Shown here piece by piece: positions 44,644 to 53,934 of a stretch of DNA of 64,000 bases. Under the pieces are notes generated by a model that saw only the letters and a list, made by a program, of their open reading frames with translations, searched no databases and was not told where the DNA came from. The translations under genes were made by a program, and so were the position numbers. The stretch is from Auraticoccus monumenti. Lineage in GTDB: Bacteria > Actinomycetota > Actinomycetes > Propionibacteriales > Propionibacteriaceae. Location: NCBI RefSeq assembly GCF_900101785.1, contig NZ_LT629688.1, forward strand, positions 930,001 to 994,000. Direction: 5' to 3'. How positions within the stretch are numbered: position 1 is the stretch's first letter; every line of letters starts with the position of its first letter.

Positions 44644-45635
44644 GGGAGCACCGTGTAGTTGAAGGTGACCTCGAGCGACGGCGCGTCGGTCAGCCGGCGG
44701 GTGATCTGGTGGTTGGGCGGGGCGCCGCCGCGGATGATGATGCCGCCCGAGGCGTTGAGGAACATGTCGCAGCCGTTGGTGAAGAAGGCGTCGCTGTCGC
44801 CGTGCAACCCGCCCCAGAAGGTGCCGCGGGCGTTCGCGCCGCGACGGCCTGGCTCCAGCTCGGGGACGACCCTTCCGATCTCGATGTCGCCGGTGCCGCC
44901 GTACTGGTCGAAGAGGAAGGCGGGGGAGTACTTCCGGGTCTGGACGAAGAGGTCGACCTGCTTGGCGCCGCCCGGCAGGTCGGTGACGATCGCCGATGAA
45001 CCGTAGAGGCCAGCGCCGCCGTAACCCCACCCGCTCTGCCATGCGCGGATGACCTGGCCGTCCTTGAGCTCCACGGGCGGCACCTCGGGGACAATCGACC
45101 AGTTGAGGCCATCGCTCTCGTACTCGAGGTCCTGGATGCGGGCACGGCCGCCGAAGACGCCAGGGGGCAGCGCGAGCGAGGAGCGACCGCTGATCATCTT
45201 CGAGGCGCCGAGCCGGAGGTCGACCCACTCCATGATCCGTGCCTCGCCGGCCTGCAGACGGGCTAGCACCAGCGGGACATCGAACAGGGTGCCCGGGCTG
45301 CGCTGACGGCCGGCGGGCAGCGCGCGGGAGGAACCGCCCTGCACCACCACGACCTCGCCCTTGTTGGTCTGCCAGTTGATCCGCAGCGCGACCATGTCCC
45401 ACCGGCTGCCCGACGTCGGCGGCACCAGGTCGCGCACTTCCTCGGCGGTGAGCTGATACCGGACGCCGTACGCGTGGCCGGATCCGACGCCGACGATGGT
45501 GCGGGTCCGGTTGGTGAGGTTCACCTGCAGGTCTAGGCCCTCGGACACCGCGTAGGGGACGCCCAGCTGCGGGGCGAGCCACGCCCAGTCGGTCTCGGTC
45601 AGGGTCCCGTCGAACCCCCACGCCAGCACAGCCAT
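44640..45635 (-). CDS. Minor tail protein
   Basis: A 331-residue protein (MAVLAWGFDGTLTETDWAWLAPQLG). It is mostly beta-rich with some polymer-binding-like stretches (RSSLALPPGVFGGRARIQDLEYES, DLFVQTRKYSPAFLFDQYG, FFTNGCDMFLNASGGIIIRGG). I do not recognise the family beyond its resemblance to actinophage minor tail proteins. It lies after the tail hub gene and is coupled to the carbohydrate-binding repeat protein, so a distal tail position is likely. Confidence 0.6.
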   Translation of the reverse strand: MAVLAWGFDGTLTETDWAWLAPQLGVPYAVSEGLDLQVNLTNRTRTIVGVGSGHAYGVRYQLTAEEVRDLVPPTSGSRWDMVALRINWQTNKGEVVVVQGGSSRALPAGRQRSPGTLFDVPLVLARLQAGEARIMEWVDLRLGASKMISGRSSLALPPGVFGGRARIQDLEYESDGLNWSIVPEVPPVELKDGQVIRAWQSGWGYGGAGLYGSSAIVTDLPGGAKQVDLFVQTRKYSPAFLFDQYGGTGDIEIGRVVPELEPGRRGANARGTFWGGLHGDSDAFFTNGCDMFLNASGGIIIRGGAPPNHQITRRLTDAPSLEVTFNYTVLP

Positions 45636-45651
45636 CAGATCTCCCTCGTAC

Positions 45652-47151
45652 TCATTGGTCGGTGGCCTTCTTGCGCATCCGGCGGCCGATTGCGGCCAGC
45701 AGGTACACGAGCTGGCCCATCGGCTTGGAGTCAGCTCGTTCGCCGACCGTGGGTACGGCGCGGTAGCCGTCTTCTGGAGTCCACGACAGGCTGACGGTGC
45801 GGATGACGTCGGTGTGCGCGATGCCGGCGCCGGTGTCGGCGGTCACCTGGTCGCCGCGCCAGATGGTGCCCGGGTGGACGCGGAAGTTGTCGGTCTCGGA
45901 GACCGTGACGGCGATCCCTGCCTTCGTGTTGGCCTCGTGCAGTCGTTCCCGGCCGCGCTGCTGCATCTCGGCGACGGCCTGGGCGCGAGTGGTGACGATG
46001 GCGTCCTCGGCTCGGCCCAGGGCTGTGACTGCCTGGTTGTAGGCCGTGACCGCGGCGGCGAGCTCGGTCTCGGCCTCGACGCGGTCGACGTTGGCGTCGG
46101 CGCGATCCGCTCGAGCCTCCGACAGGTTCGTCGCTGCGGCATCCTTCTGAGCACCCGCGGGAGCGGACTCCCAGGTGCGTTGCGCCCGCGCCGCAGCCCG
46201 GTCGAGGTCGATGTAGCGGCGGGTCAGCGCATCCCGCTTGTTCTGAGCAGCTCGCAGATCCGCGCGCGCCTCGGTCAGGTCCTCCCGGCGGTCCGGGAGA
46301 TCCCGCAGAGCTTCTGACCAGGCGGACCCAAGGTCCCGCGCGTCGACGAACGCTTCGAGCTTGCCGAGAGACGGACCCCAAGCCGCCTCCGCCGACTCGT
46401 TCACCACCTGCACCAGCAAGCGTCCAGTGCCTTCGCCGGGGCCGGCGACGACGCAGCGAGTGAACTCCGGGGCGGTGCGGGACCACTGCCACCCCGTCAG
46501 CACCTCAGACTTCTCGGTGAGCTTCTGGGCGAAGACGCGGGTCTGGTACACCGACAGGGAGAAGCCGGTGGCTGGCCACGGCTTCTGGACGATGTCCACC
46601 CCGAGCCCAACAGCGTCCAGGAGGGGCACGAGAGCATCAGCGGCGGTGTCGAAGCGGACGCGGGCAGTCGCGCTGCCGCCCCGCCCGAGGCTGGAGCCGG
46701 TGCTGAGCGGCCATCCCAGGCGGGCGATGTTCTCTCGGACGATCTGGAGGAAGACCGCCTCGGCGGTGCCCGTGACGACCCGTTCGGCTCGGGTCTGCGC
46801 TGCCAGTGATGCACCGGCGACTGGCCAGCACGGCAGTCCCGCCAGCATGCGGAAGTCCGACTCCACGCGCAGCTTGAGGGTGCCGGCCGCGGTCGGCCCG
46901 AGGCCGTCGGGGCGGATGATCGGACCCGACATCAACGTCCAGGGCTTCCCGTCGGGGTCCGTCACCTCGATGGTGACCCGGGCACCCTCGGCCAGCGCCC
47001 ATCCCTGGCCGTCCATCTTCTGCCAGGGGATGGTGATCTCCGCCGTGGAGATGGCGTTGTGCGCGAGCTGCACGACGAGGCGGGTCCAGCCGCCCAGCCA
47101 GCCCACCCTGGCCATGTTCTTGTCGTAGACGACGATCCGCGGTCGCTGCAT
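45652..47151 (-). CDS. Tail hub / minor tail protein (Gp37-like)
   Basis: A 499-residue protein of the family called siphovirus ReqiPepy6 Gp37-like in actinophages. It starts with RIVVYDKNMARVGWLGGWTRL, then a mostly beta part with WPATGFSLSVYQTRVFAQKL. A long charged coiled-coil insert (about 285-400: DRREDLTEARADLRAAQNKRD, then RADANVDRVEAETELAAAV) precedes a C-terminal beta part (HPGTIWRGDQVTADTGAGI). By position and family it is part of the tail tip that joins tube to fibres. It starts at the ATG that abuts the distal tail gene stop. Confidence 0.75.
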   Translation of the reverse strand: MQRPRIVVYDKNMARVGWLGGWTRLVVQLAHNAISTAEITIPWQKMDGQGWALAEGARVTIEVTDPDGKPWTLMSGPIIRPDGLGPTAAGTLKLRVESDFRMLAGLPCWPVAGASLAAQTRAERVVTGTAEAVFLQIVRENIARLGWPLSTGSSLGRGGSATARVRFDTAADALVPLLDAVGLGVDIVQKPWPATGFSLSVYQTRVFAQKLTEKSEVLTGWQWSRTAPEFTRCVVAGPGEGTGRLLVQVVNESAEAAWGPSLGKLEAFVDARDLGSAWSEALRDLPDRREDLTEARADLRAAQNKRDALTRRYIDLDRAAARAQRTWESAPAGAQKDAAATNLSEARADRADANVDRVEAETELAAAVTAYNQAVTALGRAEDAIVTTRAQAVAEMQQRGRERLHEANTKAGIAVTVSETDNFRVHPGTIWRGDQVTADTGAGIAHTDVIRTVSLSWTPEDGYRAVPTVGERADSKPMGQLVYLLAAIGRRMRKKATDQ

Positions 47152-48011
47152 CAGTACGCCCGGAGGTAGGGGGGTCGGAAGGTGGCGTAGATGGAGCCGG
47201 TGCCGACCATGGCGACGGTCAGTCGCACGTCTTCACCTGCCGGGATCGGAGCCCAGTCCGCCGCGGCCACCTCTGCGCTGCTGACGTCCTCACCCGACTC
47301 GGTGAGGAGCTTCAGCGTGCCCGAGGCCGTGACGAGGCGACGGGTCTCTCCCTCGAGCAGGGTCTTCGTCGACGTCACCGTCCGGCCAGCGACGCCGACC
47401 GTCCAGGACGTGCACGGCCCGGTGATCGGCCACGTCACCCAAGCCTCGTCGTCACCAGGGTTCGTGACGCGCGCGGACCCCATCGTCTGCCCCTGCGCGA
47501 GGCGCACGACGCCACCTTCACCGGGACCGAGGAACCACGGTCCCTGGTAGCCAGTCGCGCCCCAACCTCGCTCGACGAGCTCACCCAGCCAGAAGTCGTC
47601 GCCGAGCAGCTCGAGGTCGAAGCGCTGCTTCAGCTGCACCAGCGGGTCGTAGGGCGAGGACCAGCCGTCAGCGTTCAGCCGCACCTGCAAGTCGCGCGCC
47701 GCGCCGTCAGGGGTGCGGATCGTCCAGGTGGCCGGGAACGCGGGATGGAGATCGGCAGTGAACGCCCGGTGCTGCTCGAGCCACTCCGTGGCGGTGCGGC
47801 CGGTGAGCTTGACCGGCCATCGCACGGGCCGCTCAGCCACCCGCCATCCGGTCCACCATGACCCGTGCCCGTTGCGCGGGTGGAGGTGGTGCTGCACCAG
47901 CGGCACACCGTGGCCGACGAGACCGGACTGGTCGAAGCCGAGGCTGGGTGACAGGAGATCCCACACGCGCCCGGACGGGCCGGTCAGGGTCTGGATGAGT
48001 CCCTCTGACAT
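47151..48011 (-). CDS. Distal tail (Dit-like) protein
   Basis: A 286-residue protein of the siphovirus tail-component family. It starts LIQTLTGPSGRVWDL, with typical GWRVAERPVRWPVKLTGRTATEWLEQHRAF and DLQVRLNADGWSSPYDP. The C-terminal half is beta-rich (ARVTNPGDDEAWVTWPITGP, GTLKLLTESGEDVS). Dit proteins form the ring below the tape measure. The order tape measure, Dit, hub seen here matches the family rule. It is coupled to the tape measure stop. Confidence 0.78.
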   Translation of the reverse strand: MSEGLIQTLTGPSGRVWDLLSPSLGFDQSGLVGHGVPLVQHHLHPRNGHGSWWTGWRVAERPVRWPVKLTGRTATEWLEQHRAFTADLHPAFPATWTIRTPDGAARDLQVRLNADGWSSPYDPLVQLKQRFDLELLGDDFWLGELVERGWGATGYQGPWFLGPGEGGVVRLAQGQTMGSARVTNPGDDEAWVTWPITGPCTSWTVGVAGRTVTSTKTLLEGETRRLVTASGTLKLLTESGEDVSSAEVAAADWAPIPAGEDVRLTVAMVGTGSIYATFRPPYLRAY

Positions 48012-51000
48012 CAGAAGCTACCGATCGCGGAGAGGTCAAGGGCCGCCGGCTCGGGGAGCGTCTCGGCCAGGGCCTGGCGTGATCCCTCGAAGACAGCGCG
48101 GGTCATCTTGCGGTAGTCGGTGACGTCGATCAGCGCTTCGGCGATCGCCACCGGGTCGATGTGCTGGGTCGCCTGCTGGGTGGTCTGCGGCGCCTGGGTG
48201 ATGTAGCGGCGCTCGACGTTGACCGAGCCGTAGGTCATGGCATCGAGCAGGTCCCGGTTGCGTGCGGTGACGTCCGGGGGGACCACGTACTCCCCGTCGG
48301 AGATCGGCACCAGGTTGGAGTCGCTGGTCGGGGTCCCCGCCCCGCGGACGAAGCCGCCCTGCCACAGCCCCCACGGGGAGGACAGGGACTGGCTGGCGCC
48401 GCCGCGGCGGAGGTAGTCCTGCGCCTGCCAGATCGCCGAGCCGCCGGCCGTACCTGCGCCGGGGGTGGGCACGCCGTGAGCGTGGCCCACCCAGTTCCCC
48501 AGACCGGCGCGGTCGCCCATCGCGATCCCCAGTCCACGGGAGGGCTGGATGAACTGCCGGTAGTTGCCGGTGATGTCGACGGCGTCCTTGGCGTGGGAGG
48601 TGCCGGAGTAGGACGTGGACGGCCGGTAGCCGCCCTGCGTGATCTGCATCCGGGCGCCAACCATGTCTTCGACCTTCAGCAGCCGGTTGGCGAAGTTCTG
48701 GGTGAAGGTGAAGCCGCGCAGGTTCACCAGCCCGCTGGACCCCAGCGGGGTCGCCGAGCCCCCCGACATGCCACCGAAGGCGGCGTTGATGCCCTCCTTC
48801 ACCGACTTGGTCAGCGCCTGCATGAAGTCCTCGGACCGGACCTGCAGCGGCCAGTGCGCGGCCGAGGTGAACCCGCCAAATGACGGGGCCACCGTGCCGC
48901 CGTCGCGGTACCCACGCAGCCCGTGGAAGAAGCCGTCCAGCCCGCCGGTCAGGGCTGCCTGGCGCATCCGGTACATGGCGGCGTGGCCGCCGACGGCGTC
49001 GACCTCTTCGGGTGTCCAGACGTGCTCGTCGACGCGGAGGGTCGCCAGCTCGGTGTCGTACTTCTGCCGGCCGCGGCCGGAGAGGTTCTGGACGCGGCCG
49101 CCCTCGTCGTAGGCCGAGAACTTGGGGCCGCCGTTGATGGAGAACGTCTTCTTGATGTCGGAGACGGTCTCGCCCGCGTTGGTGGAGAAGTGCGCGGTGA
49201 GCCTGACGTCCTTGCCGTTCAGGCCGCGGATCCGCTCATCGAGAGTGCGGACCTGGCGATCGGCCTCCGTCGTTCCAGGAGCAGAGACCTTCGTCTGCTT
49301 GGCCTCCGGCAGCAGCCCGTACTGGTCAGCGAGGTCCTCCGCCTCACGGCGGGTCATGCCCATCTTCTCGGCGGTCTCGATGAACTTCTTCCGGCCACGC
49401 TCGGTGGCCTCGGTGACGTCTTCGGTCGAGGCGCCGGCCTTGATCAGCGACTCACGGTAGGAGCCAGCCGACGAGGCGATGTTGTCCAGCGCGGTCCGGT
49501 TCGCGCGGCCCTTCTCGGTGTTGATGTTGAGGGTGCGGCCGTTCTCCTCGACCGCCTTCGTCGCGTCGTCGATCGCGGACTCCATGCCGATGGCGGACCC
49601 GGAGGCCTGGAGCAGCGCGCTGGCCTGCTCGTAGTAGGCCTCGGTGGCCTCCTGAGCGGCGATGGTGGCCTCGTCGAGGGATGCGGTGAGCCCTGCGGTG
49701 TCCTCGCCGGTGTCGGAGGCTGCCTTCCCGGCGGCGCGGACCGCTGGCGGGATCTCACCGCCCATCCAGGCGACGTACTCGGCATTGGTCAGGTTGTTGA
49801 CCCCGAGCTGGGCGGCCTGTGCGGCGAGCTCGTCGCGGTACTGCGGCAGGACCGCCACGATCTCGTCGACGCTGAGGCCGGCGGCCTCGAGCTCCGCGGT
49901 CAGGACCGCGGTCGCTTCCGCCGCAGGGCCGGGGTCCATCTGGGCGAGCTGGGCGTCGAGCGCGGCGAACTGCTCCTTCGCCAGGGCGAGCTCGTCCTTG
50001 ACGCCCACCACGCCGAGGAGGTCGGAGCCGAACTTGGCCAGCCCGTTGTCGTAGGTGAGGGCCGTCACGGCGTCGTCCAGGGACGCCATGTTGGTCGTCA
50101 GCCCTGACGGGTCGACCGCGAAGAACCGGTCGAGCTGGTCGGTGCTCTCCCCGGCGGACTCGCCCAGCTGCTGCAGGGCCGTAGTGGCCACCCCGGCGCC
50201 GGACGGGATGTCCAGGGTGTTCTCCTGGATCAGCTTGGCCGCGAGAGCGCCCGCCGCCAGCCCGGTGGCCGCCCCGCCGGCGGCCTGACCGATCCCCTTG
50301 AGCTTGCCCGCGGTCGTGCCGTCGGGGTCGATCGTCTTCAGGTTGTCCCGCAGGTCGACCACACCGCCGACGAGCTTGACCACTCCGGCGAAGCCGAGGA
50401 GCGCGGCGGCACCGGCGGCAGCAACCACGAGACTGCCCTGCTGCACCGGCGCTGGCAGGGCACCGAAGGCGTTCACCGCGTCCGTGGCGCCCTGTGTCAG
50501 GGCCCGGAGGGGTCCGTTGGCGCCCTCGCCGGCTCCGATCAGGGCGGACTCGAAGGCGCCGCCGAGGGCCTCGAGATCCCCGGAGAGGTTGTCGAGCTTG
50601 GTGGCCGCGGTCTCCGCCGCGTACCCCTGGTCGTTGACGTCGGCGGTCCACTTGGCGATGCCGTCGGCACCCTGGTCGTAGAGCACGTTCGCGGCGCGGA
50701 CGGCGTCGGAGCCGAAGATCGTGGCCAGGGCGGCGTTGCGCTGCTCCTGGGTGAGCCCGCCGAGCTGGGTCTTCAGCTGGCCGGCCAGGCCCTCCATGCC
50801 GACGAACTGGCCCTGGGCGTCGTAGACGGCCAGGCCGAGCTCCTGCATCAGCTCCTTGCTCTCACCCGTCGGGTTTCCGAGGGCCTGGAGCATGGTCTTG
50901 AAGCTGGTGCCGGCGTCGGAGCCGAGTAGCCCCGCTGAGGCGAAGGCCGCCAGGGAGCCGGTGGTCTCCTCGATCGACAGCCCGTAGGCGTTGGCCACCA

Positions 51001-51598
51001 GACCGGACTGGTTCAGCGCGGCGCCGAGGTCGGACACCTCGCCCTGCGCCTTGCCCGCCCCGGCGGCGAGGAGGTCCGCGATGCGGGGGACGTCCTTGCC
51101 CTCCAGCTTGAACTGGGTCATCGCGGTGGCGGCGATCTCACTGGCCTCGGCGACCCCGAGGCTCCCGGCCGCGGCCAGGTCGAGCGAGCCGCCGAGGCCG
51201 CCGCCCATGACGTCGGAGGCGGCCACGCCCGCCTTCAGCAGGTTCTCGACGCCCTCGGCGGCCTCGGTCGCTGAGAAGGCGGTCGAGGCGCCGGCGGCGA
51301 TCGAGGACTCGCGGAGGGCGTCGATGTTGCGGCGTGCGTCGTCGCCTGAGGAGGCGACCGCCGACATCTGGGAGTCGAAGTCGGCGTAGGTCTTGACCGC
51401 GATGCCGACCCCGGCGGCCAGCCCGGCGCCCATGTAGCCGGCGGAGGTGGAGAGGTCGTCGAGGGCCTGACGGTTCTTGATGGCCCCGTCGTTGCCCCGG
51501 TCGTAGAACCGGTCAGCGGCGCGGGAGGCCTTGTCGATCCCGGACATGAAGCCAGAGACGTTGGCTCCGAGGCGGACGACGACGCTCTGCTCAGCCAC
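48011..51598 (-). CDS. Tail tape measure protein with an M15-like domain
   Basis: A 1195-residue protein that sets tail length and travels down the tube. The N-terminal third has the TP901-type tape-measure region (DSQMSAVASSGDDARRNIDALRE, AFSATEAAEGVENLLKAGV, IFGSDAVRAANVLYDQG). Hydrophobic stretches follow at about 395-415 and 455-475. Near residue 1000 is a peptidase-like segment (GYRPSTSYSGTSHAKDAVDI and GNWVGHAHGV) with His, Asp and His placed as in M15-type muramyl-peptidases found in other tape measures. The start is GTG. Confidence 0.9.
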   Translation of the reverse strand: MAEQSVVVRLGANVSGFMSGIDKASRAADRFYDRGNDGAIKNRQALDDLSTSAGYMGAGLAAGVGIAVKTYADFDSQMSAVASSGDDARRNIDALRESSIAAGASTAFSATEAAEGVENLLKAGVAASDVMGGGLGGSLDLAAAGSLGVAEASEIAATAMTQFKLEGKDVPRIADLLAAGAGKAQGEVSDLGAALNQSGLVANAYGLSIEETTGSLAAFASAGLLGSDAGTSFKTMLQALGNPTGESKELMQELGLAVYDAQGQFVGMEGLAGQLKTQLGGLTQEQRNAALATIFGSDAVRAANVLYDQGADGIAKWTADVNDQGYAAETAATKLDNLSGDLEALGGAFESALIGAGEGANGPLRALTQGATDAVNAFGALPAPVQQGSLVVAAAGAAALLGFAGVVKLVGGVVDLRDNLKTIDPDGTTAGKLKGIGQAAGGAATGLAAGALAAKLIQENTLDIPSGAGVATTALQQLGESAGESTDQLDRFFAVDPSGLTTNMASLDDAVTALTYDNGLAKFGSDLLGVVGVKDELALAKEQFAALDAQLAQMDPGPAAEATAVLTAELEAAGLSVDEIVAVLPQYRDELAAQAAQLGVNNLTNAEYVAWMGGEIPPAVRAAGKAASDTGEDTAGLTASLDEATIAAQEATEAYYEQASALLQASGSAIGMESAIDDATKAVEENGRTLNINTEKGRANRTALDNIASSAGSYRESLIKAGASTEDVTEATERGRKKFIETAEKMGMTRREAEDLADQYGLLPEAKQTKVSAPGTTEADRQVRTLDERIRGLNGKDVRLTAHFSTNAGETVSDIKKTFSINGGPKFSAYDEGGRVQNLSGRGRQKYDTELATLRVDEHVWTPEEVDAVGGHAAMYRMRQAALTGGLDGFFHGLRGYRDGGTVAPSFGGFTSAAHWPLQVRSEDFMQALTKSVKEGINAAFGGMSGGSATPLGSSGLVNLRGFTFTQNFANRLLKVEDMVGARMQITQGGYRPSTSYSGTSHAKDAVDITGNYRQFIQPSRGLGIAMGDRAGLGNWVGHAHGVPTPGAGTAGGSAIWQAQDYLRRGGASQSLSSPWGLWQGGFVRGAGTPTSDSNLVPISDGEYVVPPDVTARNRDLLDAMTYGSVNVERRYITQAPQTTQQATQHIDPVAIAEALIDVTDYRKMTRAVFEGSRQALAETLPEPAALDLSAIGSF

Positions 51599-51619
51599 GC
51601 ACGCACCACCTCTCCGGGG

Positions 51620-52617
51620 TCAGTCGGTGAACTCGCTGCGGTGTCGTGCGAACCAGGACCGGTGGTGGGTCGCGGTGGGGGTGCCGGCCTTGCGCGCGGC
51701 GTCGTCCCGCTTGGCCTGGTTGATCTGTGCGAGCTCGACGGCCTCAGCGGCCGGGCAGGCGTTGAACACGGGGACGTAGTCCTCGGGCGTCTCGTGTGCA
51801 TGGTCGGCGTAGGGGCGCCCGCAGCCAGGGCACGCCAGCGCCTCCCAGCGGGTCAGCTCGTTGAGCAGGTCGACGGACCAGTCGTCCCAGTCGGAGTCCC
51901 GGACGGTCTCCGCGGAGACCAGGCGGCCGTTGTCGTCGTAGAGGTAGGTGGTGCGCTCCTGCGGCTCCCACCCGGCGAGGCGCCGGGGGGAGATGCAGAG
52001 GGCTCGGGCTTGGCGGAGGTCTGCCCTCAGCGCCGCCGATCCAGCGACTGCCGCACGGAGAAAGGGAGCTCGACCTTGCCGGTGGAGGCCTGCCCGATCT
52101 TCTGCGCCAGGGTCTGGACCTCCGCCCGGGACGCGACCATCAGGAACTCGTTGAGCTCCTCCGAGCCGCCGGGGATCCGCTGCCCGTCACGCTCGAAGTG
52201 GGAGAACGTGGTCCTGATGGTGACGGGGTCGATCTCCATGGCGCTGCGCTTCTCGTTGTCCTTCAGCAGCTGCACGTAGGCGTCCTGGGACAGCGCCTTG
52301 CACACGACGACCACCGACACGTCGGCGATCTGGGCTTCGAGCGCGGTGATCCTCTCCTTGAGAGCGAGCAGCGGGGACACGTCGCCGTAGGTGGCGTCGG
52401 ACGGCTGGTCGTCGGCCTTCCGACGCCTCTCCTCGAGGACGGCGTCGTTCTTCGCCTCCTCCAGCTCGCCCAGGTCCGACAGCAGCTCAGGCACGAGGCA
52501 GACGGCGTAGCGCACGATCGGGCGGGAGTCGGTCGACTTGCGCTGCTGCAGCAGCCCGCGGAGGTCGAAGACGGGGGCGGTGGCCTGGGTGAAACCGCTC
52601 TCGGTGGTGTCGGTCAT
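51620..52617 (-). CDS. Tail assembly chaperone frameshift product (G-T fusion)
   Basis: A second frame, open from the slippery site to the stop at 51620-51622, has no start of its own and holds protein-like sequence: RQARALCISPRRLAGWEPQE, ETVRDSDWDDWSVDLLNEL, a C-x-x-C (CPGCGRPYADH) and SWFARHRSEFTD. It is in the -1 frame relative to the upstream gene. Slipping at CCCTTTC (52060-52066 on the minus strand) joins the first 186 residues of the chaperone to these 146, giving about 332 residues. Such G/GT pairs help the tape measure fold and are the rule in siphoviruses. Confidence 0.82.
52027..52617 (-). CDS. Tail assembly chaperone, short form (G-like)
   Basis: A 196-residue protein, ATG at 52617. 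A mixed helical protein (RPIVRYAVCLVPELLSDLGELEEAKND, SPLLALKERITALEAQIADV, EDPVTIRTTFSHFERD in part). Its stop at 52027-52029 lies 30 bases past the slippery heptamer. It sits between the tail tube gene and the tape measure, which is where the chaperone pair lies. Most ribosomes would make this form. Confidence 0.8.
   Translation of the reverse strand: MTDTTESGFTQATAPVFDLRGLLQQRKSTDSRPIVRYAVCLVPELLSDLGELEEAKNDAVLEERRRKADDQPSDATYGDVSPLLALKERITALEAQIADVSVVVVCKALSQDAYVQLLKDNEKRSAMEIDPVTIRTTFSHFERDGQRIPGGSEELNEFLMVASRAEVQTLAQKIGQASTGKVELPFSVRQSLDRRR
52060..52066 (-). promoter_or_regulatory. -1 programmed frameshift site CCCTTTC
   Basis: On the minus strand the heptamer C-CCT-TTC follows the X-XXY-YYZ rule in the frame of the short chaperone. 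After slipping, Pro and Phe tRNAs re-pair as CCC and TTT. The downstream frame then continues without a stop for 146 codons. Confidence 0.8.
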
Positions 52618-52713
52618 GGGTGGTGCCTTCCTCGGTCATGGGTGTGGTGCACGGGTGTGTGGGTGAAGCCCCGGCCTGCCCGCACCCATGAACGGGCAGG
52701 CCGGGAGACGGGA

Positions 52714-53244
52714 TCAGGCGAGGGCGATGTCCTGCAGCACCCGCTGGGTGAGGCGGACGAACAGGGTCGACCGCAGCTTCTGCACGTTGTCGACGGTGAT
52801 CTGCTCGCGCCGGCGGACCGGGCCGATCTCGACCTGGAACAGGTCTCCGACCTGGCCGACGGCGACCAGCAGGTCGGCGGGGAGACCGCGGCGGTCGAAG
52901 ATCTCCCACACGGTCCCCGGCTGCAGCTTGAGGTAGGCCTGGTACTCCTCGGAGTCCGGGTTCTGCGGGTCGTAGACGACGGTGAAGTCGGGGATCGTCC
53001 ACGTGGGGATCCCGAACTCCTGCACGACCTCGGCGTCGCCGTAGCGGTTGTCGGGGTTCATCGGCACGTCCGGGGTGGGGTTCCACGCCACGACGTCCTT
53101 GTGGATGGCGAACCCGGTCGGGCTCGCGAAGTGGGTGACGGTCGGGGCGCTCCTGTCCGTCATGGTGGCCGGGGCCACGATGATCGAGCCCTTGCCGGGC
53201 GCGGACACGCCGAGGGGGCGACCCTCCGGGTAGTACGTGGTCAT
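52714..53244 (-). CDS. Major tail tube protein
   Basis: A 176-residue protein from the ATG at 53244, preceded by GAGGAGGCC. It is beta-rich (GKGSIIVAPATMTDRSAPTV, TWTIPDFTVVYDPQNPDSEEY, YLKLQPGTVWEIFDRRGLP), of tail-tube size, and lies between the head-tail joining genes and the chaperones, the fixed position of the siphovirus tube gene. The name rests on position plus size and fold type. Confidence 0.75.
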   Translation of the reverse strand: MTTYYPEGRPLGVSAPGKGSIIVAPATMTDRSAPTVTHFASPTGFAIHKDVVAWNPTPDVPMNPDNRYGDAEVVQEFGIPTWTIPDFTVVYDPQNPDSEEYQAYLKLQPGTVWEIFDRRGLPADLLVAVGQVGDLFQVEIGPVRRREQITVDNVQKLRSTLFVRLTQRVLQDIALA

Positions 53245-53254
53245 CGTGGCCTCC

Positions 53255-53542
53255 TCAGCCGTTGCTGGGGTCGATGGTGGGGTCGGTGTTGACGCCCTCG
53301 GTGAGGGCACCGATCAGCTCGTCCTTGGTGGCCGAGCTGGGGACGTCCAGGCCCCGCTGCTCAACCCGCTCGCGCAGCTGGGCCTTGGTCAGCTCGGGGA
53401 GCTGGTCGACGGGGGTCTCCAGCGGCTCGAGCGGGGTGTACCGCCGCGGGTTGCGGCGCGCCTCGTGCTCGGGCACCAGCCGGCCGTTGGTCAGGTGGGG
53501 GAGGGCGGCGTCCTTGACGCGGACCTCGCGGTCGATGTGCAT
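53255..53542 (-). CDS. Small phage protein with SAP/Rho-N-like segment
   Basis: A 95-residue protein. The C-terminal half (LPELTKAQLRERVEQRGLDV, then KDELIGALTEG) resembles the short helix-turn-helix of SAP/LEM or Rho N-terminal domains, which bind nucleic acid. The N-terminal half is basic (EARRNPRRY). In phages small proteins of this type lie by the tail tube gene with unclear roles. It is 10 bases upstream of the tail tube start. Function unknown. Confidence 0.55.
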   Translation of the reverse strand: MHIDREVRVKDAALPHLTNGRLVPEHEARRNPRRYTPLEPLETPVDQLPELTKAQLRERVEQRGLDVPSSATKDELIGALTEGVNTDPTIDPSNG

Positions 53543-53544
53543 GG

Positions 53545-53934
53545 TCAGCTCCTGTTGGTGTGGAAGCGGTAGCGGATCCCGTGCGAGAACCGCTCGTCGT
53601 TCTCCGGGCCGCCGTCCTTGAGGGACTGGGCGGCGACCTCGGCCATGGGCGACGAGGACGGTCGGTCGTCCGGGGCCCAGTCGGTGTAGGTGTCGCGCAC
53701 GGTCTGCACCAGGTCACGAAGGCCGTCGCGCGTGCGGGCCACGCAGTGGAAGACGATCGTGTTCTCCACGCGGCTGGAGGCCCCGTCGTAGGTCTCGGCC
53801 TCGGCACGGCCCGGGTCGTCCCATGCCACGACGTAGCGGTCCGGAGGGGTGACCAACGGCTTGCCGTCGTAGACGTCGAGCTCGGCCGCCCGGCCGCGCG
53901 CCACGATGGCCTGCATGGCTGCGGTGGACGCCAT
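53545..53934 (-). CDS. Head-tail joining / tail terminator-like protein
   Basis: A 129-residue protein from the ATG at 53934, overlapping the upstream stop as TGATG. A mixed protein (YVVAWDDPGRAEAETYDGAS, NTIVFHCVARTRDGLRDLVQTVRD, RYRFHTNRS) with the pattern and size of tail terminator (gpU-like) proteins, which cap the tail. The longer open frame upstream overlaps the previous gene and is not used. The assignment is by order and size. Confidence 0.6.
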   Translation of the reverse strand: MASTAAMQAIVARGRAAELDVYDGKPLVTPPDRYVVAWDDPGRAEAETYDGASSRVENTIVFHCVARTRDGLRDLVQTVRDTYTDWAPDDRPSSSPMAEVAAQSLKDGGPENDERFSHGIRYRFHTNRS

